DNA of 64,000 nt from G965276675 sp965276675 (GCA_965276675.1 OZ255624.1:3720001-3784000); one strand, 5' to 3'; positions 8,257-17,893 are shown, numbered from the stretch's first letter. Program-made: numbers and translations. Notes: a model not told the origin generated them from the sequence alone.

Positions 8257-9831
8257 TCATCGGACTCTCCCGGTGCCGTGCCCATCGCGGAGGATCGCAT
8301 CGACCGCTGCGATACGCTGCCCGAGCCAGCGCATGACAGGAACCGCCATCGAGTTGCCAAGCGCTTTGTAGCGGGGTCCGTCCGCTGCCAGCTTGCCGCG
8401 ATACTCAACCAGCGTGTAATCGTCGGGAAATCCTTGCAGCCGCTCACACTCGCGTGGCGTCAGCCGCCTCACCGCCATCTGCGGGGTCATCACGCCATCG
8501 GCCCGGCCACCTTCGCCACCGCGTTGCATTGTCCCGACGATGTCGGTCGATGCATTGAGTTCTCCCGTCCAGGCGACTGCGACATTCGCTGCGTTGCGGC
8601 CCGTCGCATTGGCATTGGTCCCGAGCGACTGCATCACCTCGCCGCTCAGGACATCGCCGGACTGGTTCTGCGCGAATGCGATAGCCACCTGGCCACCGCC
8701 ATTGGCATGACTCGCGTCGTGTCCCATGCCGCGCAGTGTCGGAGAAACGTCGCTGGCATCCGCACTGTAATCTTTCGCGGAGAAGGCCACCGCCTGAATT
8801 GAGCCACCTTTGAGGGCGTGCGTGGTGCCATCCGAAAAGCCGCTGCCGGGCGACTGTGTGTGCGCCGTGCAGACGGCTATGGGAATCATCGGGATACCCC
8901 GGCCTGTACCGTCCTCGCTGGCATCGAAGCCTTCGGCAGAGAGCGCGTGTGCGACTAGCGTCTCGGTCGAGACGTCCTGCCTACCCATAGCTCCGGCGTT
9001 CAGGCATCGCGAGATGCTCTCGACGCCAGGAATGAGGCCGCCGTCGATATCGAAGTACGATCCTGGGCCGGGGTCCCCACGGACGGGTCCATGTCCGTGG
9101 TGTGGTGAGCCGCCACCTCCATGAGCGCGTGCGCTAAGGGTCGGGGCAATGTCTTTCCCCGCTTCTCGGCGCGGCGGAGGATACCCCGACAGGCCGTGCC
9201 GCTCAAGTAGTACCGCTGCGGCAGCTCGCCAGTTTCCAGCACAGCCGACAACGAAGACACGACGCCGTCGCTGGGGTACTCCGAAATGCTGAGCGTCCAG
9301 AACTCGGTAGGCGATCCCATACCCGAGTTCGACCAGCATCCCGAGGAAGGCTCCAAACGTCCGTCCATCGTCGATGGACAGGACGCCGGGGACGTTCTCC
9401 CACACCACCCATAGGGGCCGGAGTCGGCCAGCAAGACGAGCAAACTCGATGGTGAGGTTGCCACGCGGGTCATCCAGTCCCGCTCGTTTACCGGCGATGG
9501 AGAAAGACTGGCAAGGTGTGCCTCCGGCCAGAAGGTCGATTGCTCCAACATCGTTCGCTCCTATGCGCGTGAAGTCCCCGGCGTTGATGACATGGCCATC
9601 GGCCGGCAGAGCAACCACGTTGCGAATGGCTGCCGCCCTGCGCTTCGCCTCTTTCCGGTCCGGCGCGTCATGCGGACCGGGCATGGAGATAGGCCGCGAT
9701 GCGCGATAGCGCGAGCGCAGCAGCCAGCAACAAAAGGGATCGATTTCGGCGAACATCGCGGGCTGCCAGCCCAGCGGCTGCCACGCGACCGAGACCGCCT
9801 CGATGCCCGAACAGACAGAGAGATATCTCAT
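8257..9831 (-). CDS. Phage-type DNA (cytosine-5) methyltransferase
   Basis: Transfers methyl from AdoMet to cytosine C5. ATG at 9831 overlaps the upstream gene's TGA (ATGA) and has GGAG 7 bp upstream. The 524-residue product shows motif I LSVCSGIEAVSVAW, motif IV GTPCQSFS, motif VI WENVPGV, motif VIII PQRRRRVFVVG, and at the C-terminus motif X (YKALGNSMAVPVM). Between the catalytic domain and motif IX/X is a long Gly/Ala/Asp-rich insertion (about residues 240-430), typical of phage and plasmid multispecific enzymes. No cognate nuclease is adjacent, so it likely protects the element from host restriction. Confidence 0.9.
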   Translation of the reverse strand: MRYLSVCSGIEAVSVAWQPLGWQPAMFAEIDPFCCWLLRSRYRASRPISMPGPHDAPDRKEAKRRAAAIRNVVALPADGHVINAGDFTRIGANDVGAIDLLAGGTPCQSFSIAGKRAGLDDPRGNLTIEFARLAGRLRPLWVVWENVPGVLSIDDGRTFGAFLGMLVELGYGIAYRVLDAQHFGVPQRRRRVFVVGCAGNWRAAAAVLLERHGLSGYPPPRREAGKDIAPTLSARAHGGGGSPHHGHGPVRGDPGPGSYFDIDGGLIPGVESISRCLNAGAMGRQDVSTETLVAHALSAEGFDASEDGTGRGIPMIPIAVCTAHTQSPGSGFSDGTTHALKGGSIQAVAFSAKDYSADASDVSPTLRGMGHDASHANGGGQVAIAFAQNQSGDVLSGEVMQSLGTNANATGRNAANVAVAWTGELNASTDIVGTMQRGGEGGRADGVMTPQMAVRRLTPRECERLQGFPDDYTLVEYRGKLAADGPRYKALGNSMAVPVMRWLGQRIAAVDAILRDGHGTGRVR

Positions 9832-10214
9832 TCGGCACTCCGTGGCCGCGGTCCTGGCTTGCGCCGACACAGCACATCAAGCGAAGCGAGGATGTGCGCT
9901 GTGGTCGTATTGCGGCCATAGAGCACCATGTCCGCGTAGCGGACGGGTGCGAGGTCGCCGGCACGATCCACCAGCAGCAACGGCATGTGCGAAGCGCATG
10001 CGAGGATGCGATGAATCAGGCGACCGGCAAGGTCGCCCTGCTGCGCGTGGACGAGCACGCCGCAGGCGGCGAGACCCCGCTCGCTCACTCTCTCAGCAGC
10101 AACAGCATCATGAACAGCGGTAACTTCGTAGGGGTGCAGGCGTAGCACGAACGCTATGGCGGACAACAACTCGTGGTCGGGACAGTAGAGCAGAATGGGC
10201 TTCTTCGGTTGCAT
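9828..10214 (-). CDS. Receiver-like protein lacking the phospho-acceptor Asp
   Basis: ATG at 10214 is preceded by a GGGAGCTAGGAA region. 128 residues with an alternating beta/alpha layout like a response-regulator receiver: ILLYCPDHELLSAIAFVL, then ACGVLVHAQQGDLAGRLIH, then LLLVDRAGD. The strand-3 position where the acceptor Asp should be reads VLVHAQ, so it is probably a pseudo-receiver. Such stand-alone proteins are frequent in Acidobacteriota. It is coupled to the downstream methyltransferase by an ATGA overlap and follows trbF by 4 bp. Function unknown. Confidence 0.6.
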   Translation of the reverse strand: MQPKKPILLYCPDHELLSAIAFVLRLHPYEVTAVHDAVAAERVSERGLAACGVLVHAQQGDLAGRLIHRILACASHMPLLLVDRAGDLAPVRYADMVLYGRNTTTAHILASLDVLCRRKPGPRPRSAE

Positions 10215-10218
10215 ATTC

Positions 10219-10902
10219 CTAGCTCCCGAAAGCCTGGTCTTCGTGGACGTAGCTGATGACGACGCCGAGGGGATTGGTGAGCAACATCGCGTTCGGTACC
10301 TCATCGCGGAAGCCATAGACCACATTCGCGGTCCAGCGTTCGCGGCTCTGCTCCTGTTGGTCGCCGAGCGAATAGGAGATCTTCTCGAACTCGATGTGAG
10401 CGCGGTACGGCGCCTGCCGCGTATCGTCGAGCACCACAGCCTTGATCTCGATATCGACATTTTGGGCGCTCGGGTCCAGAAGGAACGCCTGAAGTGTTTT
10501 GGCTTTCGTCACGCGCGCCAGCGTCGCGCCCTGCAATTCGTTCGAGAAGAAATTCAGCGATTCGGCGAAGTCGCGTTGCAACGTGGCGTGATTGCGGCCG
10601 TAGTAGAGCTGCGCCCAGCGTGCCAGATAGTATTTGCTGACACGCTCCATAGGGACCTTCGAGAAGTCGGCATAGCTCACGACCTGTCCGCGCCCCATAT
10701 CCGAGACCGAGATGACGAGCGGCTTCAGCTGCAAGGCAGCGGTCTGTGCGCGATAGAGGAGCGCGAGCAAACCAAGCGCGACGACCGACAGCACGAGAAT
10801 GGAGACTTTGAGATAGGTGTTGGTGACGACCGGCTCAGCGTACAACTCCAGGAATCTGTGACCGGCATCGGTGATTGGGCGTTGTGTCTCTGTTCTTGTC
10901 AT
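10219..10902 (-). CDS. trbF: TrbF/VirB8-type inner-membrane channel protein
   Basis: Start ATG at 10902 lies just after the trbL stop. 227 residues: short cytoplasmic N-terminus, one membrane segment at about 29-50 (YLKVSILVLSVVALGLLALLY), then a periplasmic VirB8-like domain with YLARWAQLYYGRN and the C-terminal NPLGVVISYVHEDQAF. VirB8 proteins nucleate the inner-membrane part of the channel. Position after trbL and length fit trbF. Confidence 0.88.
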   Translation of the reverse strand: MTRTETQRPITDAGHRFLELYAEPVVTNTYLKVSILVLSVVALGLLALLYRAQTAALQLKPLVISVSDMGRGQVVSYADFSKVPMERVSKYYLARWAQLYYGRNHATLQRDFAESLNFFSNELQGATLARVTKAKTLQAFLLDPSAQNVDIEIKAVVLDDTRQAPYRAHIEFEKISYSLGDQQEQSRERWTANVVYGFRDEVPNAMLLTNPLGVVISYVHEDQAFGS

Positions 10903-10904
10903 GA

Positions 10905-11726
10905 CTAGTTCCCCATCGGGTTGACCCAGGTGCCGGTGCGTCCGCTGAGAACGGCACTGGTAAGCTCCGGGATTTTGACCAGGCCGTAGATGCAGACGAA
11001 GAGCGTAATGAGCAGCGCGGGCAGGATCGTAAAGGCGTTGGTGATGCTGATATTGCCGATGGCATGAAACATCGACGTGAGGACCTTCGAGAAGACGAAG
11101 ATGAAGGCCGATGCGATGACCTGATAGAAGCTGAAGCCGATAAATGCCTTCAGCCATCCCCAGAAGAGCCAGTCCATCTTCGGCACGATGAACCACGGAA
11201 TGAAGATTGGTCCAATCAGCACGCAGACAGCGGAGGCGACGTAGCCATACGCAATTACGGCGAAGGCGACGGCCTCCATTGCGGCGAGGATGACTGCGAT
11301 GAGCAGATAGGTAAGATCTTCGAGGACGTTGAAACTGCCGGGAGGCGCGCCGAGCTGCTGCTCTTCGCTGGAGACGGCTTCAGCGATCTGCTGCGTCTGG
11401 TCCGATTCGATCTGAGCGGAGATGCTGAGGGCCTCTTTGGTGATGAGGTCACTGAAGCTGTAGCCGGTGCCGGGGATCGGCGTCGAGTAGTAGGTCAGCA
11501 TTCCAAGGCCGAACGAGATCATCAGGATCAGGTCGGCAAACTTGGCGAAGTGGAAGCCGCCATGTCCCTGCGAAGCGGACAGGGCGGCCTTGATGCCGAA
11601 CCAGACAATCAAGATCGTCGCCAGGCCACGGAAGATGTCGAGGCCCGTGGCCTGAAGCGCGGCGCTGTGCGACGAGAGCAACTGGGAGATCGCCTGGCCT
11701 AAAAAGGTGAAGGGATTCTGTTGCAT
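10905..11726 (-). CDS. trbL: TrbL/VirB6-type polytopic membrane protein
   Basis: 273 residues with at least five hydrophobic segments (for example about 34-48, 65-80, 141-160, 163-185, 206-222 and 235-253). The pattern GLDIFRGLATILIVWFGIKAALS at the N-terminus and the polytopic centre fit TrbL/VirB6, which forms part of the translocation pore. It is 3 bp from trbJ and 2 bp from trbF. Confidence 0.88.
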   Translation of the reverse strand: MQQNPFTFLGQAISQLLSSHSAALQATGLDIFRGLATILIVWFGIKAALSASQGHGGFHFAKFADLILMISFGLGMLTYYSTPIPGTGYSFSDLITKEALSISAQIESDQTQQIAEAVSSEEQQLGAPPGSFNVLEDLTYLLIAVILAAMEAVAFAVIAYGYVASAVCVLIGPIFIPWFIVPKMDWLFWGWLKAFIGFSFYQVIASAFIFVFSKVLTSMFHAIGNISITNAFTILPALLITLFVCIYGLVKIPELTSAVLSGRTGTWVNPMGN

Positions 11727-11729
11727 GGC

Positions 11730-12572
11730 TCAGTGTCCTGTCGTCGAGAGGGAGATGGAGTGGATCGAATCGCTTACGCCGCTGTTGACGGTCTGCATGG
11801 TTGTGGGGAAATTTTGCTGGAAATAGATCGCATTGTTGAGGGCGCGGTTCTGCGCGTCGATCTGCTGCTTCTGGGCGAGAAGCTGCTGCTGGATCGAAGC
11901 GGTGAGGAGTTGATTTGTGTCCTGCTGCGAGTGAATCTGGAGCAGTGTCGCGGAATTGATCTTGCCGAGCAGAGCGTTCGTGGTCTGCTGATTCGGATCA
12001 GTGGAGAAGGTGTCGGACTCGAGATTGGCGAGCTTCGAGGCGAACGACTGCGAGTCGGAACGGATCGTGCCCAGCGTCACAAGAGTGCTCGTCGTCGCGG
12101 TCTGCGCCAGCTCTGAGGTGGCGTACTGATTCGCGACCGTAGCCTGGGTGCGCGAATCGAGAGACGAATAACTTCCTGCCGGGTAGCTCTGTGCCTGCAC
12201 ATAGGCGCTGGTGTAACCCTGCCGCGCGCTAGTAAGCGCGCCGTAGTTGAGCGCGTTTACCAGTGCGGCAGTGTTACCGTAGGTGTCCGTCGTGGCCTGC
12301 AAGCTGGACCATTGCGACCAATCGGCCCGATACCGCGCGGCCAAATTCTGCGGCAACTGCGCCATCTGGAAAGCGAGGTTGTACATGGTGACGACCTGGT
12401 TGCGGGTGGCGACTGCCGTCGTGTAGAGCTGCGAGGCCTGCGTGATCTGCTGAATTGCATGCGCGCTCTGTGTCGGATCGAAGACGATGCCGGAGCCGAA
12501 CTGCGCGTGCGCCATGAGCGCGAGCGCAGCGGTTACGGCGAGTGAAAGGACGTGCAGCTTAGTCGACTTCAT
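11730..12572 (-). CDS. trbJ: TrbJ/VirB5-type periplasmic/pilus-associated protein
   Basis: 280 residues with an N-terminal signal peptide (LHVLSLAVTAALALMAHA, cleavage near 23) and then a long Gln/Ala/Ser-rich helical body with QQITQASQLYTTAVATRNQVVTMYNLAFQMAQ-like segments, typical of TrbJ/VirB5 pilus-tip or entry-exclusion proteins. Gene order trbI-trbJ-trbL-trbF supports the call. Confidence 0.82.
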   Translation of the reverse strand: MKSTKLHVLSLAVTAALALMAHAQFGSGIVFDPTQSAHAIQQITQASQLYTTAVATRNQVVTMYNLAFQMAQLPQNLAARYRADWSQWSSLQATTDTYGNTAALVNALNYGALTSARQGYTSAYVQAQSYPAGSYSSLDSRTQATVANQYATSELAQTATTSTLVTLGTIRSDSQSFASKLANLESDTFSTDPNQQTTNALLGKINSATLLQIHSQQDTNQLLTASIQQQLLAQKQQIDAQNRALNNAIYFQQNFPTTMQTVNSGVSDSIHSISLSTTGH

Positions 12573-12627
12573 GGATAAACCTCCGTGGAGCTGTAGGTGG
12601 ATAGAGAAGGGGTAGGACGACGATGCG

Positions 12628-13884
12628 CTACATCACTGGCGGCATATCGTGGTTCTCATATGCTGGCAGAAGCATGTCCTGGGTGATGTAAACCTTGATC
12701 CGATGACCCTCGCGGATCAAGATCGTGGGCGGGATGTTGATGTAGCGGTCAAGGACGTTGGCGCCCGACTGCGAGAGGCTGGAAGCGATGCCGGATCTAT
12801 ACGCTTCTGAGCCAGATTGGTAGAGACCTTGATTGGAGTTGGAGGACTGGGCAGCTCCGGCGATAACGCCGAGGGCAATCGACGCGCCAAAGATCTCGAC
12901 ATAGTGGTTGTTGACCTTATCCTTAAGCCCGGCGGCACCCGCTTGATCGAGACCGTGGAACTGGTCGAGATCGACGGAGTAGCCATCCGGCATCAGCAAT
13001 CGGTGGAAGGTGACGGCGAGGCGCTTCTGGCCGAGGCCGGCGACCTTCTGCACATCGCCGAGGATGAAGGCTCCCTCGGGGATGAGCATGTGCTGGCGGT
13101 CCTGGCTGTAGATCGGATTGGTGACCATGACCTTCACCGGTCCGGTAAACTCGCCGTCGAGCCGATTGAGCAGCACAGTGTCCACGGTGGTGCCCTCGAA
13201 GACTACGAAAGGCTGACCATGAGCAGAGTTCAGGTTCACCTCCGGCGGACGTTTGTTGCCAGTCGCAGGATTGGCGACCTGCGCAGCAGGGGCCTGCGGC
13301 AAGCTCGAAGAGCGCGCCGAAGCGTCTACGCTGGTGTCGGATGCCTCCGCCAATGGGCGCGAAGCGCCATCATTGGCGGAGACGAGATTCGACGCAAAGC
13401 GGGCCTTGAAGGCCAGTGCCTTTTCCGCGTCCGCAACCGGGTCGCGAGGCGGCTCGCCATTTGCAATCGGAACAGGCGGCGGCAACTGCGCAGCAGGAGA
13501 CCCGACGCCGGGCTGCGTAGGATTGGTGTTACTCGCCATGCCTGCTTGTAATGTCCCTGCGCCCGCTCTCTGAGCTTGTTGCTGGCTTTGGCGTTGGTCC
13601 GCGCTCAGGTCCTGCTCCAGCTCCTGAATCTTTCGCTGGTTCAGATCCGTGGACACGGAAGCGAGAGCAGGCGCGACTTCTTTCGTGACAGGCCGGGCGT
13701 GATTCTTCGAGAACATGACGGCCATCAGGATGAGCACGGCCAGTCCAGCGATGACGTAGCTCTGCGCCTGTTTGGGGACGACGCCTTCGGGCTTGACGCG
13801 CTTGTCGCGTAGGCCGGAGGCGTTCTCAGGAGGCAGCGGTGAAGCCGGTTGCTCTGCTGGTGAGAGTTGCTTCTCGTCTGACAT
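12628..13884 (-). CDS. trbI: TrbI/VirB10-type channel scaffold protein
   Basis: 418 residues. Cytoplasmic N-terminus, one membrane segment at about 44-60 (VIAGLAVLILMAVMF), a Pro/Ala/Gln-rich periplasmic linker, and the conserved TrbI C-terminal domain with GTTVDTVLLNRLDGE, IPEGAFILGDVQKV, RLAVTFHRLLMPDG and YVEIFGASIALGVI. VirB10 spans the envelope and gates the outer-membrane core together with VirB9. The stop lies 55 bp before trbJ. Confidence 0.92.
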   Translation of the reverse strand: MSDEKQLSPAEQPASPLPPENASGLRDKRVKPEGVVPKQAQSYVIAGLAVLILMAVMFSKNHARPVTKEVAPALASVSTDLNQRKIQELEQDLSADQRQSQQQAQRAGAGTLQAGMASNTNPTQPGVGSPAAQLPPPVPIANGEPPRDPVADAEKALAFKARFASNLVSANDGASRPLAEASDTSVDASARSSSLPQAPAAQVANPATGNKRPPEVNLNSAHGQPFVVFEGTTVDTVLLNRLDGEFTGPVKVMVTNPIYSQDRQHMLIPEGAFILGDVQKVAGLGQKRLAVTFHRLLMPDGYSVDLDQFHGLDQAGAAGLKDKVNNHYVEIFGASIALGVIAGAAQSSNSNQGLYQSGSEAYRSGIASSLSQSGANVLDRYINIPPTILIREGHRIKVYITQDMLLPAYENHDMPPVM

Positions 13885-13892
13885 CGCGCCTC

Positions 13893-14645
13893 CTACCGAG
13901 CCTTCCGCTGAAAGTCCAGCTTGTGCTTCCCGATTTCGAGGTAGCCGTGGTCGACAACCGTGGGAAGAACGTAGGTGCCGTCCTTCAACTGGAAGGTAAT
14001 GAGGTCGGGCTTGCCGTCCTTCAGCTCGTAAACGGAAAACTTCTCAGGCGCAGTCGACTTGATGTAGGTGAACTTGTCATCGTGGTAGATCGCCGACACG
14101 TCGAAGGGCTTATCGTCGTGGTAGACATAGTCGAACTTCAGCGCGGACGTAGGATAGTCGGCACGGAACTGCTCGACCGCAGCAGCAGCGCGGGTTTGCG
14201 CGACCTGCGCCTGGGCGCGGGCCGCTTCCAGTTCGTTGGCAGACACGAGCTTGCTGACGCCGTTGGCGGCGGCCAGCGAGGAAGGGTCGGACGGCTGGAT
14301 CACGACCTTCAGGTCGGGATCGCCGGACTCGACATCGTCAAGGGTGAACGAGTACACCGTTCCTTTGTCAGTGATGAGGTTCAGGTTGGAACGAATGCCT
14401 TCCTTTGCGGGGTGCAGGAAGCAGTAATTGCCCACCGTATCGATGATCCAGAAGTCTTTGTCGCCAGTGGCAACCTCCATGATCTTCTCGGTTGCTGGCA
14501 ATTCGATCAGCGTGGTGTAGCGCATCTTTGCGCGAACACTCACGATGTCGTTGGCATGGTATTTCACGAGACGGGCAGTCTGCTGGCCGTGGGCGACCGT
14601 AGCCGCCAAGCCAAGCAGGAGAGGGAAGATGGGTGAAGGGCGCAT
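13893..14645 (-). CDS. trbG: TrbG/VirB9-type outer-membrane core protein
   Basis: 250 residues with a signal peptide (LLLGLAATVAHG, cleavage after about residue 20). The VirB9/CagX domain shows VKYHANDIVSVRAKMRYTTLI, a Trp in DFWIIDT, then TYIKSTAPEKFSVYELKDG and YVLPTVVDHGYLEIGK. It forms the outer-membrane core ring with VirB10. It precedes trbI by 8 bp. Confidence 0.92.
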   Translation of the reverse strand: MRPSPIFPLLLGLAATVAHGQQTARLVKYHANDIVSVRAKMRYTTLIELPATEKIMEVATGDKDFWIIDTVGNYCFLHPAKEGIRSNLNLITDKGTVYSFTLDDVESGDPDLKVVIQPSDPSSLAAANGVSKLVSANELEAARAQAQVAQTRAAAAVEQFRADYPTSALKFDYVYHDDKPFDVSAIYHDDKFTYIKSTAPEKFSVYELKDGKPDLITFQLKDGTYVLPTVVDHGYLEIGKHKLDFQRKAR

Positions 14646-14675
14646 GAAATCTCCTCAGAAAATCAGCAAACTCGG

Positions 14676-17153
14676 TTAGGAATTGGCTGGGTTGGGATAA
14701 TCGTGGGCGAGCCGGAGCAAGCCTTTTTCCGGCCCGAAGCGGGCGAAGTAATCCTGTTTGCGAAGGTTGTCGCGTGCGTTGTTGGTCGCCATCCAGTAAC
14801 CGAGTGCGTCGACTTCCAGCACCAGCTTCTTGGTGCCGCGCGGCTGGATCAGCAGCAACTCGCGCTTCGGCACGAGCGATTCCAACAGCTCAAGCTGCGT
14901 GTCATTCAACTGGAAGGTTTCGGCATACAGCTTGCGGTCGATATTGGGGTTCGACAGAAAGATCTTGGTGGGGCACGACTCATTGACGATGTGCAGCATG
15001 TCCGACGCCGCAAGTTCAACGACCGACTGCGTCGCCAGGATCATGGCTGCATTCTTCTTCCGCCACGTCTTCTCGGCCCGAACGATCCAGTCGCAGATGA
15101 TCGTGTTCTTAAGAAAGATCCATCCTTCATCGACCAGAAAGATCTTGAAGGTCCCGATGGTCTCCGGCCTTTCGATCTCTGAAGAGGCCCTTTGCAGGAC
15201 GTAAAACAGCAGCGGTTCCAGAATGTCTGGATATTCGGACCAGCCATCGAAGTTGAAGGTCTGGAAGCGGGAGAACGTCAGCGTGTCGTCGACGTTGTCG
15301 AAGAGGTATCCGAACTGCCCGGTCCCTTGCGACCCAGACTTCGTCCACCTGTGCAGCCGTTCGCCCAGCGGCCCGAGAATGGACGTAAAGTTGGTGAGTG
15401 TCCTGATCTCACGGGGCGGCTTGTAAATGCGCTCCAGCGCAGCGTAGAGCGCCTTTTCATCGGCGGCGCTGAGCTCATAACGGCCGCCAGACTCTATGAG
15501 TACCCGGAGAAACAGGTACAGAAAGTTCAGGCTCTCATGCGTCGGTTCAAGTGAAAACGGATTGATGCTGAAGCCCGGACTCTTGAGGCCGACGTTCAGA
15601 TACGTTCCATTGAAGGCGCGTGTAAGGGCCTCGTAGCTGCCTCCAAGATCGAATACGAAGGTCAGCGGCTCGTACTTTTGAGCGGACTGGAGAATCGTCG
15701 ATGCCGCAAAGCTCTTCCCCGCGCCCGTCGCGCCCAGCATCAGGGTATGCGCCACATCGCCTGCGTGCAGGTTCAGGAAGTACGGAGTGCCGTGCGTGGA
15801 TTCGAGAACTGCGAGGTACTCGCGTTCGAGATGCGGGTTCCAGCGTGAGCCGGTATCAACGGTAAAGAGAAATGACAGGTCGGCATAGTTGGAGTTGAGC
15901 GCCCACTGCTTCCGAAGGTTGAACTGCCGATTGCCTGGAATCGTCGCGAAGAACGCATTGAGCAGGTTGTAACGCTCTTCGTACAGCAGTCCATCGTGCT
16001 GGGTGAAGAGCTTTTGGAACTCGGCGACAGCGTGCTCAACCTTTACTCGATCCTCGTCATAGATCACGACCGAGAGCGTGAACTCACCGAAGCTTTTACC
16101 CTCCATGCCCATTGCGGTGAGCGCGTTCCCCAGCTCCGCGACCGCTGCGGCCTTTGAGTCATCGACCAGATTGTCCTGGTTCGCGGTGTTCTGCCGGTCC
16201 TGAAGGTTCGAGACGAAGCTGGTCTTCGAGTTGTGGTGGTGCCGGCGGCGCGACGCGATCTCCTTGCGCGACTTTGCGTTATCGACAGGATGCCACTCCG
16301 TAACGACGTGGAAGTTCGCCGGGATGTCGAGCAGGCCATTGAGGATCAGAGGCCGGGTCTCGCCGGGAAGCTCTTTCAGGGTAAGGATGCGGACATAATC
16401 GTTATCCATTCGCAGGTAGCCGCGATGAGCTTCCAGCTCCGAGCCGCAGACTTGCCAGTCCAGATGACGCGCACCGCACAGCGGCGCGTCATCGATCTTT
16501 GAGGGGCGGAAGTTGACGAGACGCCGGACAAGCCGGAAAGTCTTCTCCGCCCCTAGCAGCTCGACCGTGGTGAGGTCGCTTAGCTGCCCACTCAAACTCT
16601 GTACTTTCTGCTGCAATCTCAGCCGGTCGCGCTCGATCTGTCCGCGAAGTAGTGTGCGTTCTTTCTTGCCAGAGAACAGGGCACGCAAGTCGCGCAGCGA
16701 CGAGCGCGGGTGCTTCGGTAACTGCGCGAGTGCGTGCAGCAGGTTCGTCTTCTGGTAGCTGCCGTCGATCATGACGACCCAGTAAATCTCGATGCTGTAA
16801 AGGCGGTCTGCATTCGGTTGCAGGAATCTGCTGCGCTGTTCCACAGCGGCGCGAACAAGCGGGTTCTCATACTCAGCGTGTGGAATCGCTGGCCGGTTGC
16901 GCTTGAAAAGAATCTGGTAAAGACGGCACTTGTCGTCAAGCGAGCGGAAGGCCGCTTCGAGACGCTTGACCGCATAGTCACGACCAGCCCGGTCCAGGCT
17001 TTCGTAGTCGATACCGCCGATATGCAGCGCGGCCCCGAGGTCGCCGGATTTCGTCAGGAAGCAGTGCTCATCCCAGAAGCCGTACAGGTTCATCTGGGCG
17101 GCGAATGAACCGGCCTCTTTCCAGTCTTTCGTGATGTGGTCAACTCTGAGCAT
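14676..17153 (-). CDS. trbE: TrbE/VirB4-type conjugal transfer ATPase
   Basis: 825 residues, the usual length of VirB4/TrbE, the largest T4SS ATPase, needed for pilus biogenesis and DNA transfer. It shows the N-terminal CagE/VirB4 domain, Walker A GATGAGKS near residues 473-480, Walker B-like FLVDEGWIFL near 670-680, and a following ILATQS motif. ATG at 17153 overlaps the end of trbD by 14 bp, so translation is coupled. Confidence 0.95.
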   Translation of the reverse strand: MLRVDHITKDWKEAGSFAAQMNLYGFWDEHCFLTKSGDLGAALHIGGIDYESLDRAGRDYAVKRLEAAFRSLDDKCRLYQILFKRNRPAIPHAEYENPLVRAAVEQRSRFLQPNADRLYSIEIYWVVMIDGSYQKTNLLHALAQLPKHPRSSLRDLRALFSGKKERTLLRGQIERDRLRLQQKVQSLSGQLSDLTTVELLGAEKTFRLVRRLVNFRPSKIDDAPLCGARHLDWQVCGSELEAHRGYLRMDNDYVRILTLKELPGETRPLILNGLLDIPANFHVVTEWHPVDNAKSRKEIASRRRHHHNSKTSFVSNLQDRQNTANQDNLVDDSKAAAVAELGNALTAMGMEGKSFGEFTLSVVIYDEDRVKVEHAVAEFQKLFTQHDGLLYEERYNLLNAFFATIPGNRQFNLRKQWALNSNYADLSFLFTVDTGSRWNPHLEREYLAVLESTHGTPYFLNLHAGDVAHTLMLGATGAGKSFAASTILQSAQKYEPLTFVFDLGGSYEALTRAFNGTYLNVGLKSPGFSINPFSLEPTHESLNFLYLFLRVLIESGGRYELSAADEKALYAALERIYKPPREIRTLTNFTSILGPLGERLHRWTKSGSQGTGQFGYLFDNVDDTLTFSRFQTFNFDGWSEYPDILEPLLFYVLQRASSEIERPETIGTFKIFLVDEGWIFLKNTIICDWIVRAEKTWRKKNAAMILATQSVVELAASDMLHIVNESCPTKIFLSNPNIDRKLYAETFQLNDTQLELLESLVPKRELLLIQPRGTKKLVLEVDALGYWMATNNARDNLRKQDYFARFGPEKGLLRLAHDYPNPANS

Positions 17154-17454
17154 TGCGGTTCCTGATCTTGATTGCGGTGGGTTCCCACTTCATGGGGTCG
17201 TATCGTCGGCGAAACTTGCCGGAGTTGAAGAGCACCCGCAGAATCTCGACATCGTGCTTTGTCGCAATGCGGGCGATGATGACGCCCACGATGAACAGAC
17301 CGATTCCGCCGAGCAAGGAATGCAAAAGGGAGAAGATCGCGCCCCCGGAGATCAGAGCGACGAAGAACAGTCGTCGCTCCGCTCCGAGGACAGTCAGCGG
17401 ACGGTTCATGGCTTTGAATACCGGACTCACCCTGCCGTCCGCTGGCTTAGACAT
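17140..17454 (-). CDS. trbD: TrbD/VirB3-type inner-membrane protein
   Basis: 104 residues with VFKAMNRPLTVLGAERRLFF before two close membrane segments (about 30-60), then a basic cytoplasmic tail ending in RYDPMKW. This is the VirB3/TrbD pattern (a conserved P-L-T near the first segment). It assembles with VirB4 and sits between trbC and trbE as in other trb operons. Confidence 0.9.
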   Translation of the reverse strand: MSKPADGRVSPVFKAMNRPLTVLGAERRLFFVALISGGAIFSLLHSLLGGIGLFIVGVIIARIATKHDVEILRVLFNSGKFRRRYDPMKWEPTAIKIRNRNAQS

Positions 17455-17478
17455 GGATCACCTCCTCTCTTCCGTTGT

Positions 17479-17808
17479 TCATGGAAAGAGCCAAGCCATG
17501 AAGTTGACTGCGCCGATGGCCATGCCCACACCGAAGACGATTCCGGCGAGGGCTTTCTTGGACTGGCCTTCGCCGTAAGCGAACATCAGTCCTCCGACCA
17601 CGATGGCGACCAGCGATAGCCCGGTCGCAATCGTTCCGGTAAAAGCGGTTCGAAGGACGTTGACTGCGTTGTCCCACGGATCGCCGCCAGTTGCTTGCGC
17701 GTAGACGGGTAGAGACGCCAGGAACATCAGCGAGGGAATGCCCAGCATCCGGGAATGCTTGCGCATCCACAGGAAGCGAGGACGTTTGAGGGAAAGACGG
17801 TTTTGCAT
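17479..17808 (-). CDS. trbC: TrbC/VirB2-type pilin subunit
   Basis: 109 residues. ATG at 17808 with AAGGAG 4 bp upstream. The N-terminal leader MLGIPSLMFLASLPVYAQA ends at a likely signal-peptidase site, leaving a mature protein of about 70 residues with two hydrophobic segments (TGLSLVAIVVGGLMFAYG and ALAGIVFGVGMAIGAVNFMAWLF). That is the cyclic/linear VirB2 pilin layout. It is the first gene of the trb operon; the 37-bp double palindrome lies 86-122 bp upstream. Confidence 0.9.
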   Translation of the reverse strand: MQNRLSLKRPRFLWMRKHSRMLGIPSLMFLASLPVYAQATGGDPWDNAVNVLRTAFTGTIATGLSLVAIVVGGLMFAYGEGQSKKALAGIVFGVGMAIGAVNFMAWLFP

Positions 17809-17893
17809 AGACTCCTTTCATTTGCGCTTCGGCGAGGGGCACTCCCCGTTGCAATGTCTGGAGCGAAGGTAAGTCTGGGGCAGGCAGGTCAGG

